64,000 nucleotides of DNA from Papaver somniferum (GCF_003573695.1 NW_020621936.1:10726001-10790000); one strand, 5' to 3'; numbered from the stretch's first letter, positions 1-10,983 are shown. Program-made: numbers and translations. The notes: generated by a model not told the origin, from the letters alone.

Positions 1-452
1 CAATGGATTTCAGATTGATGAAACACCACTGATATGTTGTTTTATCAATTAGTTTTGCACAATTTGAGGTACGTCTTTGAAATTTCTATTTCTTCTTTCA
101 GAATGGATTATCCTGAGTTTATTTTTTGATTTTTGGTAATTTTTGGTTTTGTTAAATAAGATCTTTGAGATCTTCGCGACGATATCACTTAGAATTTTAA
201 TTTCTATTCAGTTTCATTAATGGTGTTGTTCATTTTGTACTCAAAGGTGGTGGTGCTACTAGACTTTGCAAGCAGTTGATGAACAAATAAGAAATTTAAA
301 GCAAACGTCTACAAAATCTGTAAGTCTATTCTCTCTTATTGTGTAAATTACAGTACACCATAATTTACTACATGCTCACCACTTTGCTATGAAGACAAGT
401 GCATCATTTGCCAAAATGAAATTTACATTGGCCTGATTTGTGTTTGTGCCGC

Positions 453-688
453 ATTATGCATAGGTGTTAGATGGAATTAGTTATCTTTTCAAATGTCATC
501 CATGTTATGATACTTAAAATCCACTGAAATATGAGTGTAGCCAATATGTACTGACACAGTTGTGAAAGGAAGAATTGTTATCTTAACATTATGCAAAGGT
601 TTTAGATGGAATTAGTTGTCTTTTCGAATGCAATCCCTGTTATGATGTTAAAAATCTAATGAAAGTATGAGTTTAGCCAATATGTATT
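453..688. repeat. Diverged local duplication (about 98 bp, two copies)
   Basis: 453-550 and 589-687 share a start near GCATTATGCA, then TTAGATGGAATTAGTT, TTATGAT and AGCCAATATGTA in the same order, with scattered substitutions. A short GTTACTATGAAATATTGTAG motif then recurs at about 696 and 743. It looks like old local duplication with no coding sense. Confidence 0.7.
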
Positions 689-1359
689 TACTGTTGTTAC
701 TATGAAATATTGTAGGTTGTGTTGTATAAACATACCAATAATGTTACTATGAAATATTGTAGATTTGCTGGCATTCTATGAATCTGGGAATACGAATTTT
801 TCATAGTACATAAATGACGCACTCCTGAAAAATCAATGTCCATTTGTTCCTATAGTATCTACTACTTGACTATTTTGTTGTCTTCCACATTATGATATTT
901 AAAATGATACTGCTTGATTGAGTAAATGGTACCTAAAATGCATGTTAATTTTGCTGGAATCCAGGTCCATTAATGAGAGCTAAGAAATGAATTTCATAGC
1001 TGTAATATGAATTTAACTTTATTCTTTATTGTATGTATGCTTTCTGAGGTTGAATATGTTTCTGATGTTGCTTGTTTTCTTTCTTTGTAGGTATGGAGAG
1101 ATAATCCCAGTAGCTCCTGCACAGATGCCTTTTACATGGATCTGAAAATGCAGTAGCATTAGATCAATGTGTACTAAATTCTTATTTGGCGAAGCCGTCT
1201 TACACAGGTTCGTTTAGAGTTACAATTTTTAAAAATTTGATTAGCAGGGGTAGTCATTTTATGAAAGAGTAATCTTATGGAATACTAAAGTTTAACCTTG
1301 TGCTTATGGTAATACCAATGCTGCCTCTATTCTTAACCTGGTTAGCTTATATTCAATGG

Positions 1360-1485
1360 TCACAGTGTATAACGCTGCAGCGTTGAAAAGTCGGTGTATA
1401 TATGATGTACTGCTAAAAAGTCACAGTGTATATATGCTGCACTAAAGACAAAATCACAGTGTATATACGCTGCACTGCTAAAAAA
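1360..1485. repeat. Minisatellite, four units of about 31 bp
   Basis: Units start at 1360, 1391, 1421 and 1454. Each runs TC(A/G)(C)AGTGTATA, then a GCTGCA-like core, then CTAAAAA. The open reading frame across it on the minus strand is a by-product of the repeat. Confidence 0.75.
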
Positions 1486-2415
1486 TCCGAGTTTTCTGTT
1501 GACATCCACTACTACAGTTTTAGTGTAGTGTTTTACTGCTACACATACATTTAATGAACAACATAATGCTGCTGAATATGAATGCAAATAAATATCAGAA
1601 TTTTGAGGAAATATTGAATATATTTGTTCTCGTTAAATCGCAAAAGTAAAAAATTGAAGAGTATTGTTTCATATGCAATTTCTGACCAATGTATTAATAC
1701 GTGGATAATATTTATAGTATTGTACCCTCTGTAGGCTATGTAAGTATTTTTTTTCTACGCAGTTTCTGATCTTTAAGGTGTTATCTTATATGTCGGATTT
1801 ATTGTGAGTGATCTAGGAAGGTGCAACCAAGGTATAAATTGAGTGCATATTTGATGTACTGAGCATGATTATGCAGGGTTGTATATGTTAAGCTTTGTTA
1901 TTAGTTTCTAGTTATAAGAAGTTAGATTGTCGTTGGTTCTTAAATAATAAAACCACTATCAATATTAAAACTTTGGAAATGTTGGGGATCGGAAATTAAT
2001 TTTCTATGCCCTTCCACCTAATTGCTGAGCATATTTGTTGTTACAACTTTGTCAAATGGACAGCTCCCATGTTTTTGCTAAACCAAATTTAAACTGAACA
2101 TATCTTCTATTGTCCACCGACAACCCGTCCACCGCATTAGGCAAGAAGATTGCCCGAGATAAAGTTGCTACGCATTACTCTATAACTGAGTATTTTATTT
2201 GTGGTTGTCCAGATTGGAGGTTTTTCCTGATTAATGGATTCATAATACGCACGTACTTGCTTTCGCACGAGTAGCTACTTCTGTCTGTTCTCGTATAACC
2301 TAGCTTTGCGACCTAATCATACTACTAATCCATGAGATGGTTCTGTCCAAGAATAACGAAACTACTCTAGAAAAGACCGAGGAGTAACGATTAAATAGAT
2401 TTAATGGAGGTAGCA

Positions 2416-2733
2416 TGTTATGTTCTTCAACTTCTTCGACCAAAGCAAACCTGTTGTTACCATTGTTTCCCTTCTTAGTTTTGGAATTCATGCCTTCTTG
2501 AGAATAATAAGGAAGAAAAGATCTGATGATCAAGTAAGATTAATAATTTCCATTCCTGTCTTATTCTTACAGAGATATCACAATTTATAACATATACATA
2601 CTAACTTCCTAAACCAATATATAACCGACTGTTGGAAGTTGTAACTAACCTGTGATATCCTAACTGACTTCCAAGTCATACATTTATTCAAATACTAATG
2701 TACATAATACTGTGAAAGTTCTAGCGCATAACA
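2416..2733 (-). repeat. 3' LTR of the gypsy element (318 bp)
   Basis: This matches 4997-5395 along its whole length, apart from the MITE and its TA duplication present only in the other copy. It starts TGTTATGTTC on the plus strand and ends GCGCATAACA. Seen directly. Confidence 0.93.
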
Positions 2734-2746
2734 TTTCACCGCCCCT
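2734..2746 (-). other. Polypurine tract of the gypsy element
   Basis: On the minus strand the purine-rich AGGGGCGGTGAAA directly precedes the LTR start TGTTATG. This is where the plus-strand primer should lie. Confidence 0.75.
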
Positions 2747-3455
2747 AAAAATTGCTCTTGTCCTCAAGAGCAAAATCAAGAGTACGTCTTCCGAACTCGT
2801 TCAGAATACATATATCTCCAGCAACACCAATAACTCCAACATATATCAATATTTTTCCTTTGCCAATAAAATCTCTTGTCCTTAACAACAAAATCTGGAA
2901 CATGATCACTGAAGGCGTTAAGAATTTCCCAAATAGCATATGCATGACACTCAAACCATCGGCCAAATAATTTGCATTCCCACTTTTGTCTTTGACAATA
3001 AAATCATAGCCCATAAGCTGGACTAGTCATTTCAGTTGTGCTGCTGTAGAGATGCATTGTTCCCACAAATATTTCAGGCTTTGAGGACTGGTACGAACAA
3101 AGAATTGTCGACCCAACAAATATGAACTCCACTGCTTAGAAATGTCATTAGATGCCATATATATTTGATGATACCCTGATTGCAAATCAAGCTTTGTAAA
3201 ATAAGCATCCCCATGTAAATCATCCAACAACTCCAGAATTGAAAATTTATCTTTAATGGTGATTTGATTCAGTTCCCGGTAATTGATGAAAGAACGCCAA
3301 GTTCCGATTTTCTTCTTTACAAGCAATAAATAACCAGATTCCATAATAGAAAAAACAACCCCAATGAAGAAAATGAGTAAGAAATACAGCAGTACCATTG
3401 AATGATTGTTGTTCGGTATATATGAATCCTTCCCTTTCTTCCTTGACCGAAGCAA
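2745..3455 (-). pseudogene. Gypsy pol remnant: RT start joined to RNase H end
   Basis: The frame at 3027-3455 contains the start of a gypsy reverse transcriptase: WRSFINYRELNQITIKDKF, then FTKLDLQSGYHQI. This corresponds to the family pattern W-R-x-C-(V/I)-D-Y-R-x-L-N and SKIDLRSGYHQI. The next frame (2745-3014) starts with YDFIVKDKSGNANYLADGLS, the usual C-terminal end of RNase H before integrase. The YxDD box, the rest of RNase H and integrase are absent, so one internal deletion of a few kb joins the two. The N-terminal part of the 3027-3455 frame is off-frame noise. Not functional. Confidence 0.85.
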
Positions 3456-4943
3456 CTAGCATCAACAAACCACTGACTTTGTTTCTGGTCTCATGACTGA
3501 TCCTTGTTGCATCCCTCCATTTGTTGTCTCGGGTAGAAATACCTTGCAACTTCACTTGTTTGTCCTTTATTTGGAAAGACATCTCAAGTTTGTTGAAATC
3601 CCAGGCTATTGGACCAAGAGTCCCTAACCATTGTGCTCCAAGTACAACATCATAAGCCTCCAAGGATAATAAGTATAAATCAGTAGAAATTGAAATACCT
3701 TGAACAGAAATGCTTACCCCTTTGCAAAGACTAGAACTTTCTAACTTTTCGCATGAAGCCGTAACAACATGAAGTTGACCTTCCGTCAGAGGTTGCAAGA
3801 CAATTTTTTGTGCAATTTTATAACTTAAAAAATTGTGCGTGCTGCCGGAATCAATTAATACCATTAATGGTTGTCGCTCAATGGTTCCTTGTACACGCAT
3901 TGTTTGTGGAGCTCGAACACCATAAATGGCATGAAGTGAAATTTCAGGAATTTTTTCTAACACGAATCCTTCCCCAACTGCCTGTTTATCAACGTCTTCA
4001 TCATTGTCCCTACAATCTCCGTCAAAGTAGCATGCATCAATCGAAAACAACTTCTTGCAACGATGTCCAGGGGTGAAACACTCATCAAATTTGAAACACA
4101 TCCCTTTCTCTCGTCGTTCTTTAATGTCATCAGGCGTCATTTTTCTGATTTCAGGAAACGTATAACGAACGGTAGTTGTTGAGATGGTTCTCTCCAGTAT
4201 AACTTGTCTCTTATAATCTGCATAATTTCCTCGGTACTGTGATTGATTGCGTGACTCATACAATCTGGCCAAACTTATTGCACTTGTGAGAGTTGTAGGT
4301 TTTGCGGCTTGGACATCTGCTCGTATGTTTTCCTTAAGGCCACTGACAAAACAACCAACTTGTTGGGTTTGAGTAAGGTTCCCTGCCTTGCTGAGTAACT
4401 TTTCAAACTGTGCCTGAGATACTCTAACAAAGCCAATTTGGCTTAGTTTTGTCAAGTCCACAAAAAAATCTTGAAACTGAGTGTAGCTATACTTAGCAAG
4501 TAAACCCTCCTTGAATGTTCGTCAGTTTATATATGGTGTTCTTCTTTGAGAATTTGATACCACAGTTGAGCATTACCATCTAAATGATAAGACGCCCATG
4601 AAACTCGCTCCTTCTCCGGTACTTGATAGAAATCAAAGAACTGAGTTGCGCGACTTAACCAACTTGTAGGGTCTTCATTATTATTGTAAACTGGAAACTT
4701 GAACTTGACAGTCGTTTTGGTTGACGGTGAACTTGTAGATGATTGTCCACCATCACCATGACCAGTGTAACCTCTTCCAACACTTGGGCGATTTTGATTG
4801 TAAAAATTACCATTTTACGATGCATGATTGGTAGTCATTAGTTCTACCAATGTCTGCATAGTGGTAACCAGGTTATCTATCTTCATCTCTAATGTTTGCA
4901 TAGTGGTAATCAGGGTGTCCATTTTTACTCCCAATCTATCCAT
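3253..4943 (-). pseudogene. Gypsy Gag-protease, broken
   Basis: The likely start is the Met at 4943, followed by MDRLGVKMDTL and a leucine-rich heptad stretch. A stop at 4815-4817 interrupts it. The same frame then continues with Gag sequence (RATQFFDFYQVPEKERVSWA, HLDGNAQLWYQ), typical of plant gypsy capsid. A frame break near 4520 leads into LLAKYSYTQFQDFF and the rest of capsid (4461 onward). Next come a degenerate zinc-knuckle region around CFKFDECFTPGHRC and an aspartic protease with the active-site motif LIDSGSTHNFLS and the later VVLGAQWL strand. Order and motifs match the Ty3/gypsy family. At least one stop and one frameshift show that it is defunct. Confidence 0.88.
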
Positions 4944-4977
4944 GCGATTCTCTTCAGTATGTCCTTCCTGCGATCGA

Positions 4978-4993
4978 CCTGGCTCTGATGCCA
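4978..4993 (-). other. Primer binding site (initiator Met tRNA type)
   Basis: The minus strand reads TGGCATCAGAGCCAGG, three bases inside the 5' LTR. It differs at one position from the plant initiator methionine tRNA complement (TGGTATCAGAGCCAGG), the usual primer for such elements. Confidence 0.85.
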
Positions 4994-4996
4994 AAT

Positions 4997-5395
4997 TGTT
5001 ATGTTTTTCAACTTCTCCGACCAAAGCAAACCTGTTGTTATCATTGTTTCCCTTCTTAGTTTTGGAATTCATGCCTTCTTGAGAATAATAAGGAAGAAAA
5101 GATCTGATGATCAAGTAAGATTAATAATTTCCATTCCTATCTTATTCTTACAGAGATATCGCAATTTATAACATATACATACTAACTTCCTAAACCAATC
5201 TATAATCGATTGTTGGAAGTTGTAACTAACCTGTGATATCCAAACTGACTTCCAAGTCAGACATTTATTCAAATACTAATGTACTCCCTCCGTCTCTAAA
5301 AGATAAGCAGGTTTGTGTGTAAATTTACACACAAACCTGCCTGTTTTTAAAGACGGATGGAGTACATAATATTGTGCAAGTTCTAGCACATAACA
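4997..5395 (-). repeat. 5' LTR of the gypsy element (399 bp, carries a MITE)
   Basis: Same sequence as 2416-2733 but 81 bp longer. The excess is exactly a 79-bp MITE plus a duplicated TA. The LTR is otherwise collinear with its partner. Confidence 0.93.
5284..5362. mobile_element. Stowaway-type MITE, 79 bp hairpin
   Basis: The ends are CTCCCTCCGTCTCTAAAA and TTTTAAAGACGGATGGAG, near-perfect inverted repeats of the CTCCCTCCGT type seen in plant Tc1/mariner-derived MITEs. TA flanks both sides (5282-5283 and 5363-5364). The interior is also self-complementary around GTGTAAATTTACAC, so almost the whole element folds into one stem. The partner LTR has the empty site with a single TA, which proves the insertion. 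There is no coding capacity. Confidence 0.95.
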
Positions 5396-5569
5396 TAGCA
5401 GGGGAACTTTTTTGACGACATTATATTGACTATATTTTTTCTTTCTATTTTCAACCAATCTTAGCTTCAAAAAGCGAAAGAAATGGTTATGAAATCAAGA
5501 ATCTCCACTCAAAAAGAAATACGGAAATCAACCTGAAAATCCTCTTCCTCAGGTAATTTCTTCCCCAAG

Positions 5570-7115
5570 CAGGGCCTGGCCAATAGGATAAGCAGGGAAA
5601 GCCCCACTTTAGGGCAACAAGGCCTAGGGGGCAACAAAAAAGTTGCTTTGCATTTTGGGCATGCATCATAATTCAATCAATTTTTAGGGGCTTATTCTTA
5701 AATTATGTAATATACTGATATGTAAGATTGAATTGTGCAGTTTTGGTGCTAAAATGATTTTTTTTTACCCGTTACATTAAATAATCCATATTAGATAGGA
5801 GTTGTTACTAAGATTCGGGAGTAAAGCTAAATAATCCGTACCAAATAGGAGCTATTATTGGGATTTAGGAGAGAAGTTATGTAAATCTATTCTGATTCTC
5901 ATTTTAATTTCTCATTCCTCTTTCGAATTCTTGTATATGTTAATTCTCTTGTAGTTTACTATGATTATTGTTGGATCATAATTCTCATTTTAATTTCTCA
6001 TTCCTCTTTTGAATTCTTGTGTATGTTAATTCTCTTGTAGTTTACTTTGATTATTGTTGGATCATAGAAAGAAAAAATGATCATCGATGTTTGGTAACTT
6101 TTAAGGCCATCAATTTTTAGATTAATTTGAGTTTTCGGTTATAAATTTTGGAGTTGAATTGGACTACATCTCATTAATTACTACTATTATATAAAGCCAA
6201 CACCCATTACTGTAGCAGGGTGAAGGTGCAAAAATTCTGGACTATTTTGCCCCTATTTTATTTATCATGTATACACCCTTGACATATCTGTGAGGGCACA
6301 ATAGTAAATGAAGCTATAAATTCGCAGTATTACACATTTACCCTGTCAATATATTTCAAGTGTATGTATTTGTGTAGAAACATAAGGGCATTACAGTAGT
6401 TTAAGACTATTAAAGGAAACAAGTTCATCTTTACACTGCAAGAAGATTATGATTGTGATTGATCAAAAATTTCTCAACTTCATCTTCTCTTTATCAACAC
6501 AAACCATCCCCAATCAAGTGATCAATTACCTTTTCCTATTTGGTGCTAAGATAGATGCGACTATGATTGAGGTGTTGGTGATTAAGATTTTAATGAAAGA
6601 AATGGAGCCGTGTAGCATAGGGAGGCAAAGAAGAAAGAAAAACGATTAAAATAGAGGAGGGAGGAAAATAAAAAGAAGGAAGAAGGTGGTGGAAGTGCGC
6701 CCCAGAGGGAGGGAAGAAGAAACAGCTGATGGATATTTTGTTTAGCGTTATTGTAATCAATGAATGGCCAGGATCGAACAGAATAAATGGACGACTAGCA
6801 TAAATTCAGCTATGCTGTAGCAGGTGCGTAGCACGTGCAGTGCATTCTTGTCTATCCAAACTAAACTAGACGTTACCAGGTTTGTGGTGATTCAATTTGG
6901 ATTATAATGTGAAATGAAAAAATAATATATTCACTAATCATAATTCTTGTTTACTGCAGTGCCTCCACTTTAAAAAAAAACTAGCATTAGGTCTCAAAAT
7001 GGAAAGAAGAGTTCTCGTCAGTATAAGCACACCTGCAGTGTGAAAAGACAAATATTATAATGGGGCAAAAAAAAATTGTCGACTTCCGGGCAAAAAAAAC
7101 TCAGGACCGGCCCTG
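5570..7115. mobile_element. Probable non-autonomous hAT-like DNA transposon
   Basis: The left end reads CAGGGCCTGGCC and the right end GGACCGGCCCTG, so the first seven bases are perfect inverted repeats (CAGGGCC) and the next ones are partly so. Subterminal sequence is rich in GGGCAACA and GGGGCAAAA motifs, as in many plant hAT derivatives. CCCCAA flanks both ends (5563-5568 and 7116-7121), but an exact 8-bp TSD cannot be fixed, so the borders may be off by a base or two. No transposase is visible. The only frames are short and unrecognised, such as a 66-codon frame at 6449-6649. The inverted ends could alternatively be chance in GC-rich sequence. Confidence 0.5.
5895..6066. repeat. Perfect-length 86-bp tandem duplication
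   Basis: 5895-5980 and 5981-6066 are two head-to-tail copies of the same 86 bases with only a few substitutions. Both start ATTCTCATTTTAATTTC and end GTTGGATCATA. The duplication lies inside the hAT-like element and looks recent. Confidence 0.93.
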
Positions 7116-8692
7116 CCCCAAATTATGGCAAACCAAAAGACCTTACTAACATGTTCACTGAATAAATAAAGATCCAGGTAATATTCTTGAAAATATATAA
7201 AGATCTTTCAACGTGGCAAACATGGAGGCTACATAAGCATCCATGCAGTTCTACGTGGGGGGATTACCAAGTTACACCAGTTTCTGGTTTGTTTGTCTTG
7301 TGGCCATCTCTTTTGAATATCGTGTTGGCTCTCCTACGAACATGCGCGGAGCTGTTAAGGGTCTAGTGGGGACTACTAGATGTTGTGATTTTAACTCTAT
7401 AGGATTGATAATTAGATAATTCTGCTGCACACATGAACTAATTTATGGGAGAATGACGGAAAATAGATTAAAAAATGTGATTTCGTATTCTTCCCTTAAT
7501 TGGCGGTAGCTTTTCTCCGTAAAGAAAGAAGAAGATTAACTGGGTAATTCATAATTGATGAAGCTCCAATATATTCACTAGCAAATCCAAGCATCAGATA
7601 TGCAACTATGCTAATATGAAAATAATAACATAATTCAAAAACAAAACAAAAAAAGGCAAATCATTTGATAGCATGTTTATTATATTATCTGGTCATGGAA
7701 TTTCTTCAAATTCACATATTTAGTGTTTTATACGCAAAACATGTTAGAATTTAACAAGTATTTCGACGTTTTCACAATCCAAGATATTGTTAAAGGTGGA
7801 AAAAAAATTTAGCTCCGTCACTGCCTCTGAAGTCTTAAAACCCGATCGAACCTAAACTAAAACGATATATAATGCATATATCATACATAGATATACCCTG
7901 GCTACTGCATAGAGAGTAGAGTAGATGATCAGGGTGTGCAGCAGAGGAGATCACTACATACGCGACATCGAGAAGAAGCATGCCCATCCCTCTAAACTCC
8001 TTATTGCGTTGCGTGTCTGCAAGTTCGCCACGTTTAGATCTTTGTTGGTTTCAGCATAGTTCTAATATATAGAGTTCCAGCCACATGCGTGGTGTAGAAT
8101 CGATGACCAGTTTAAATTGGTAGAAAGATTGCGGGGATCAGGGGATCTTGTCTACTTATTATGCTGTTGCCTTAACTTGTGGAGGGTGGTTATACGAGTA
8201 GCCAATAAGAAGAAGTTTTCGGATCTCTCAAGTCTCGAGCTCGTCATCAAATCTTCGAACAGTCAGAGATGGTTAGATCAGAAAGCAATATGAAAAATGT
8301 TGGGTGAGGACAAAATAGTTAGGGAACTGTTCAAGTCTAGACACCGAATGTACGCATTCTGGGTCCGGAAATGAAATAATCTATTGGCTGACAAAAGTAA
8401 AATTTACCAGGTAGGCTTTTAAGCCTAGTTTAATTGGGTGCCATAGAAATTAATGGGGGACCATACACTGGAGGATAAAAAAAATCATCAGAACCTAATT
8501 TGGGTCATCCTTTATAAAAATATTTTTTAAATAGTTAAAATGCCACTAAATGATTAGTGTTAAAATTTAATTAATTAATGATAATTTTAATTAATTAGTG
8601 ATAATCTTATTTAATTAGACTTTAATTTTTTTTCCAGATTTTTTATCTGCAATTTTTAGTCTAATTTTTTTTTTGTCCAGATAGTATGAAAA
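7116..8692. other. AT-rich spacer without recognisable gene
   Basis: No frame of interest. A TTAGCTCCGTCACTG string near 7812-7826 resembles the right terminus of some plant hAT elements, but no matching left end was found. 7207-7262 is similar to 9448-9505 (both have AACGTGGCAA, then CATAAGCAT, then TCTACGTGG), suggesting a diverged duplicate. Confidence 0.4.
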
Positions 8693-9048
8693 ATCGTCAA
8701 GATATTAAAAATTTTGATTGACGACCCTCAACAGTCGTTAATGTTTAGACTGTTTAAGTGACGATTTTAAACTGTCTGAAGATTCATTAATGGCGGAAAT
8801 GTACGACAGTTTTGGGTCGTCATAAAAATGATCAATTCCCTGACGACCCTTTGGAAGGGTCATTACTGTTTTGGTTACGCATTTGGTGACTTAAACAATC
8901 GTTAATGTTTTAGAAATGTCGTTATAGACTGGCGTTAATCTCTAAAAAGAGTCGTTAAGTGTATGACAGTTTAGAATCGTTATTGTTTTGTTCATGATGT
9001 ATATGACGATCCTAAACTGTCGTTAATGTCGGTGAAGGGTCGTTACTT
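8693..9048. repeat. Array of degenerate GTCGTTAATG / GACGACCCT motifs
   Basis: About a dozen short motifs recur in both orientations, for example TGACGACCCT, CAGTCGTTAATGTT, GACAGTTTTGGGTCGT, AACTGTCGTTAATGTC and GGGTCGTTACTTG. Dense subterminal repeats like these are typical of plant CACTA or similar DNA transposons, but terminal inverted repeats and a target duplication were not identified. Seen directly as a repeat; the transposon assignment is inference. Confidence 0.6.
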
Positions 9049-9699
9049 GAAAAAAAATATTAATCAAGAATAAAATAATATACTCATCTTCCGATATTTA
9101 TACTCCCGAAAAATTTGCGGGATAAACAATATTCCATCGCCCCCGATTAGAAACCATGGCCCAATTGAGCTAGGTTTTTAAGCCGGCCATTAATCGGTCA
9201 ACAACAGAATCAAAATCCACCATACTCTCGCTAGCTGTGAAATGTGAACGCAGAACCGACACAACTTGGTGAAATGAATTTGCTGGTGAAAGGGGTACAT
9301 ATCAGTCGACAGCCCTAACTCTACATTACATATGTCAGCAGATACATGGCAATGATTTCTCTTTCCGAATTTATTAGCGTCGGTCACCGCATAACCTTTC
9401 AAGGTTTGGAGTTGGACAGTCATGCAGGAAAGAAACGCCATAGTGTATATCTTAACGTGGCAAGTATATACATAAGCATGCATCCGGTTTTCTACGTGGA
9501 TGAATATAAGGATATACAACCATTTTCGATTTTCTATTTGGAAATGGAGAAGGACTGCAACATCTTTCATAATCGAACCAACAATAATGCTCACATGATT
9601 TGACCTTTATCTCATTCATGCGATCACATGAAGGTGTTAATTAATATACGGAAAATGGTTCGTTTATCTAAATATATTTAAAATATGATTCAAAAAGAC
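9049..9699. other. Spacer, no supported gene
   Basis: Overlapping frames exist on both strands (9190-9603), but neither looks like a known protein nor has a promoter or splice context. Part of it resembles 7207-7262. Confidence 0.4.
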
Positions 9700-9770
9700 G
9701 AGTAAAAATTTGTATGGATGAAATGGACAACAAAAAATAAAAGGATGAGACTGGATTCATCCTAACTCAA
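9700..9770. repeat. Left half of a repeat split by the LINE
   Basis: Contains AGGATG...CATCCT hairpin-capable sequence (9742-9763) followed by AACTCAA. The same kind of motif, AGGATGAAACTGGATG, continues directly after the LINE poly(A) at 18554. The two parts read naturally as one interrupted repeat. Confidence 0.6.
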
Positions 9771-9820
9771 ACTTAAAAAATAGCAAATAGAACTGATAGA
9801 ATATTACAAGTTCTCCTGTC

Positions 9821-9862
9821 AACAAATGAGTGTACAATGATAACAAATGAGTGTACAATGAT
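9821..9862. repeat. Exact 21-bp tandem duplication
   Basis: AACAAATGAGTGTACAATGAT occurs as two perfect head-to-tail copies (the unit is these bases, 9821-9841 and 9842-9862). Confidence 0.95.
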
Positions 9863-9899
9863 ACAAACAAGGGAAAATGTACCTTTGAACGGCCCTCTG

Positions 9900-10983
9900 G
9901 TTAAGTCTTTCATACAACTCATTAGGGAAAATGACAACAATCGAGTTCAAAGAGGGGCAGAATCAATGGCGAGTCGCGAGTAGTCTCTCCTGGGATGCCG
10001 GACCTTGTTGCCGGGCGGGACCGAATCATATGGGTTTCCTCATTTAGGTAATTTTGGAATAACTGCAAATGATGGATTAGATTTCTTTTTCTTTTTCCGG
10101 TATGTGTTTCTTGTGTTGCTTCTTCTGTGTGTTTCTTATTTAAATTTGTCTTTATTATTGGATCTTCCTCTTGGATTGCCTGGTTCCTAGTTATAATGTA
10201 CAAATTTGGGTCGAAATTTAAGTTTCTGCTTTAAGAATGGGGATTTATGGTTTTTTCCTCCGGTGATTAACGGTTGCTGTTTAGAGAGTTAGTTCTTTTA
10301 TTTGATGATACCGAAATGTTAATGAAGTAGCAATTTTAATAGGGGCCAAGGTTTCATTGTTCCTTGGGTAATGGTTCTCTATGCTGTAGAAGAAGGATTT
10401 GTTTTTCCTGTTTTTTCATCTTTTGGAGATTCATCTCTCGGAGAAGACGATTTGATCCAAATCAGCCATGTAGACCAGGTTGATTCGTCTCTAAATCGGT
10501 TTGTAAGAAAATATCTTCAATTTTCTTGATCTCGAAGTTTTATCTTGAGAAGTGTGCCTGTTAGCAAATTAGGTTTTGGTTGCAAGAAGCTTTTCTGCTG
10601 TCGGTAGTCCTTGTAGCCACGTATTGGATTTTTAGGTAAGCATCATTTCAGTAGTTTCTTAGCCACGTGTTGGCAAACTAAAGCACTTTATGTTGACTTC
10701 GCTTCATAGTATAACTATTTTATACGCTAGCATAGACTTTGGAATCCTTTTGGACCCGGATTTCAATTTATTTCGCTTGATGAAGTTGTCTGGTTATCTC
10801 CCCGGGCCGTGAGTTATAATCCAAAAGATGTCGCTATCCATGCACAAAAATTCCAACAAAATAAATTGTTTATAAAAATCCCATTTAACATAATCTCTCT
10901 ATATTACCCTTTTAGTAGTTTAAATCAGCCCAACAAAAACAAAAATCAACCCACCTTTCAATTTTATTATATCATCACCACCA
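9900..10983. other. Non-coding stretch in the 5' part of the LINE insertion
   Basis: No recognisable protein. It has pyrimidine-rich intron-like sequence (10083-10170). It is either the LINE 5' region or unrelated DNA caught between the two direct repeats. Confidence 0.35.

Larger units (their letters stand above)
1..2410. other. Anonymous AT-rich spacer, no recognisable gene
   Basis: No frame gives a recognisable protein. Two short stretches have exon-like borders: one ends near 319 at a CT|GTAAGT donor, and one begins near 1092 after a TTTGTAG acceptor. This could be intronic DNA or gene debris, but I cannot name a gene. It contains one diverged tandem duplication and one minisatellite, listed separately. 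The last 125 bases are the left flank of the gypsy insertion. Confidence 0.5.
2416..5395 (-). mobile_element. Internally deleted Ty3/gypsy LTR retrotransposon with TSD TAGCA
   Basis: The element is bounded by LTRs that start TGTTATG and end ATAACA on the plus strand. The host pentamer TAGCA sits immediately outside both ends (2411-2415 and 5396-5400), so both borders are firm. It reads on the minus strand: 5' LTR (4997-5395), primer binding site, Gag with protease, a reverse transcriptase scrap, the last part of RNase H, polypurine tract, 3' LTR (2416-2733). Total length is 2,980 bp, far below an autonomous gypsy element, because most of reverse transcriptase, RNase H and all of integrase are missing. 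The frames carry stops and shifts, so the copy is dead. Confidence 0.93.

Noticed and set aside
4815..5114. Gag start inside the 5' LTR
   Set aside because: The frame begins in LTR sequence and crosses the primer binding site, so the true Gag start is the later Met at 4943.
5276..5470. 64-codon minus-strand frame at the LTR edge
   Set aside because: It runs through the MITE hairpin and across the retrotransposon border.
7795..7826. TTAGCTCCGTCACTG as a hAT right terminus
   Set aside because: No matching CAGTGACGGAGC-type left end and no 8-bp duplication were found in the window.
9190..9603. Overlapping 134- and 85-codon frames on opposite strands
   Set aside because: No motif, no homologue recognised, AT-rich spacer context.
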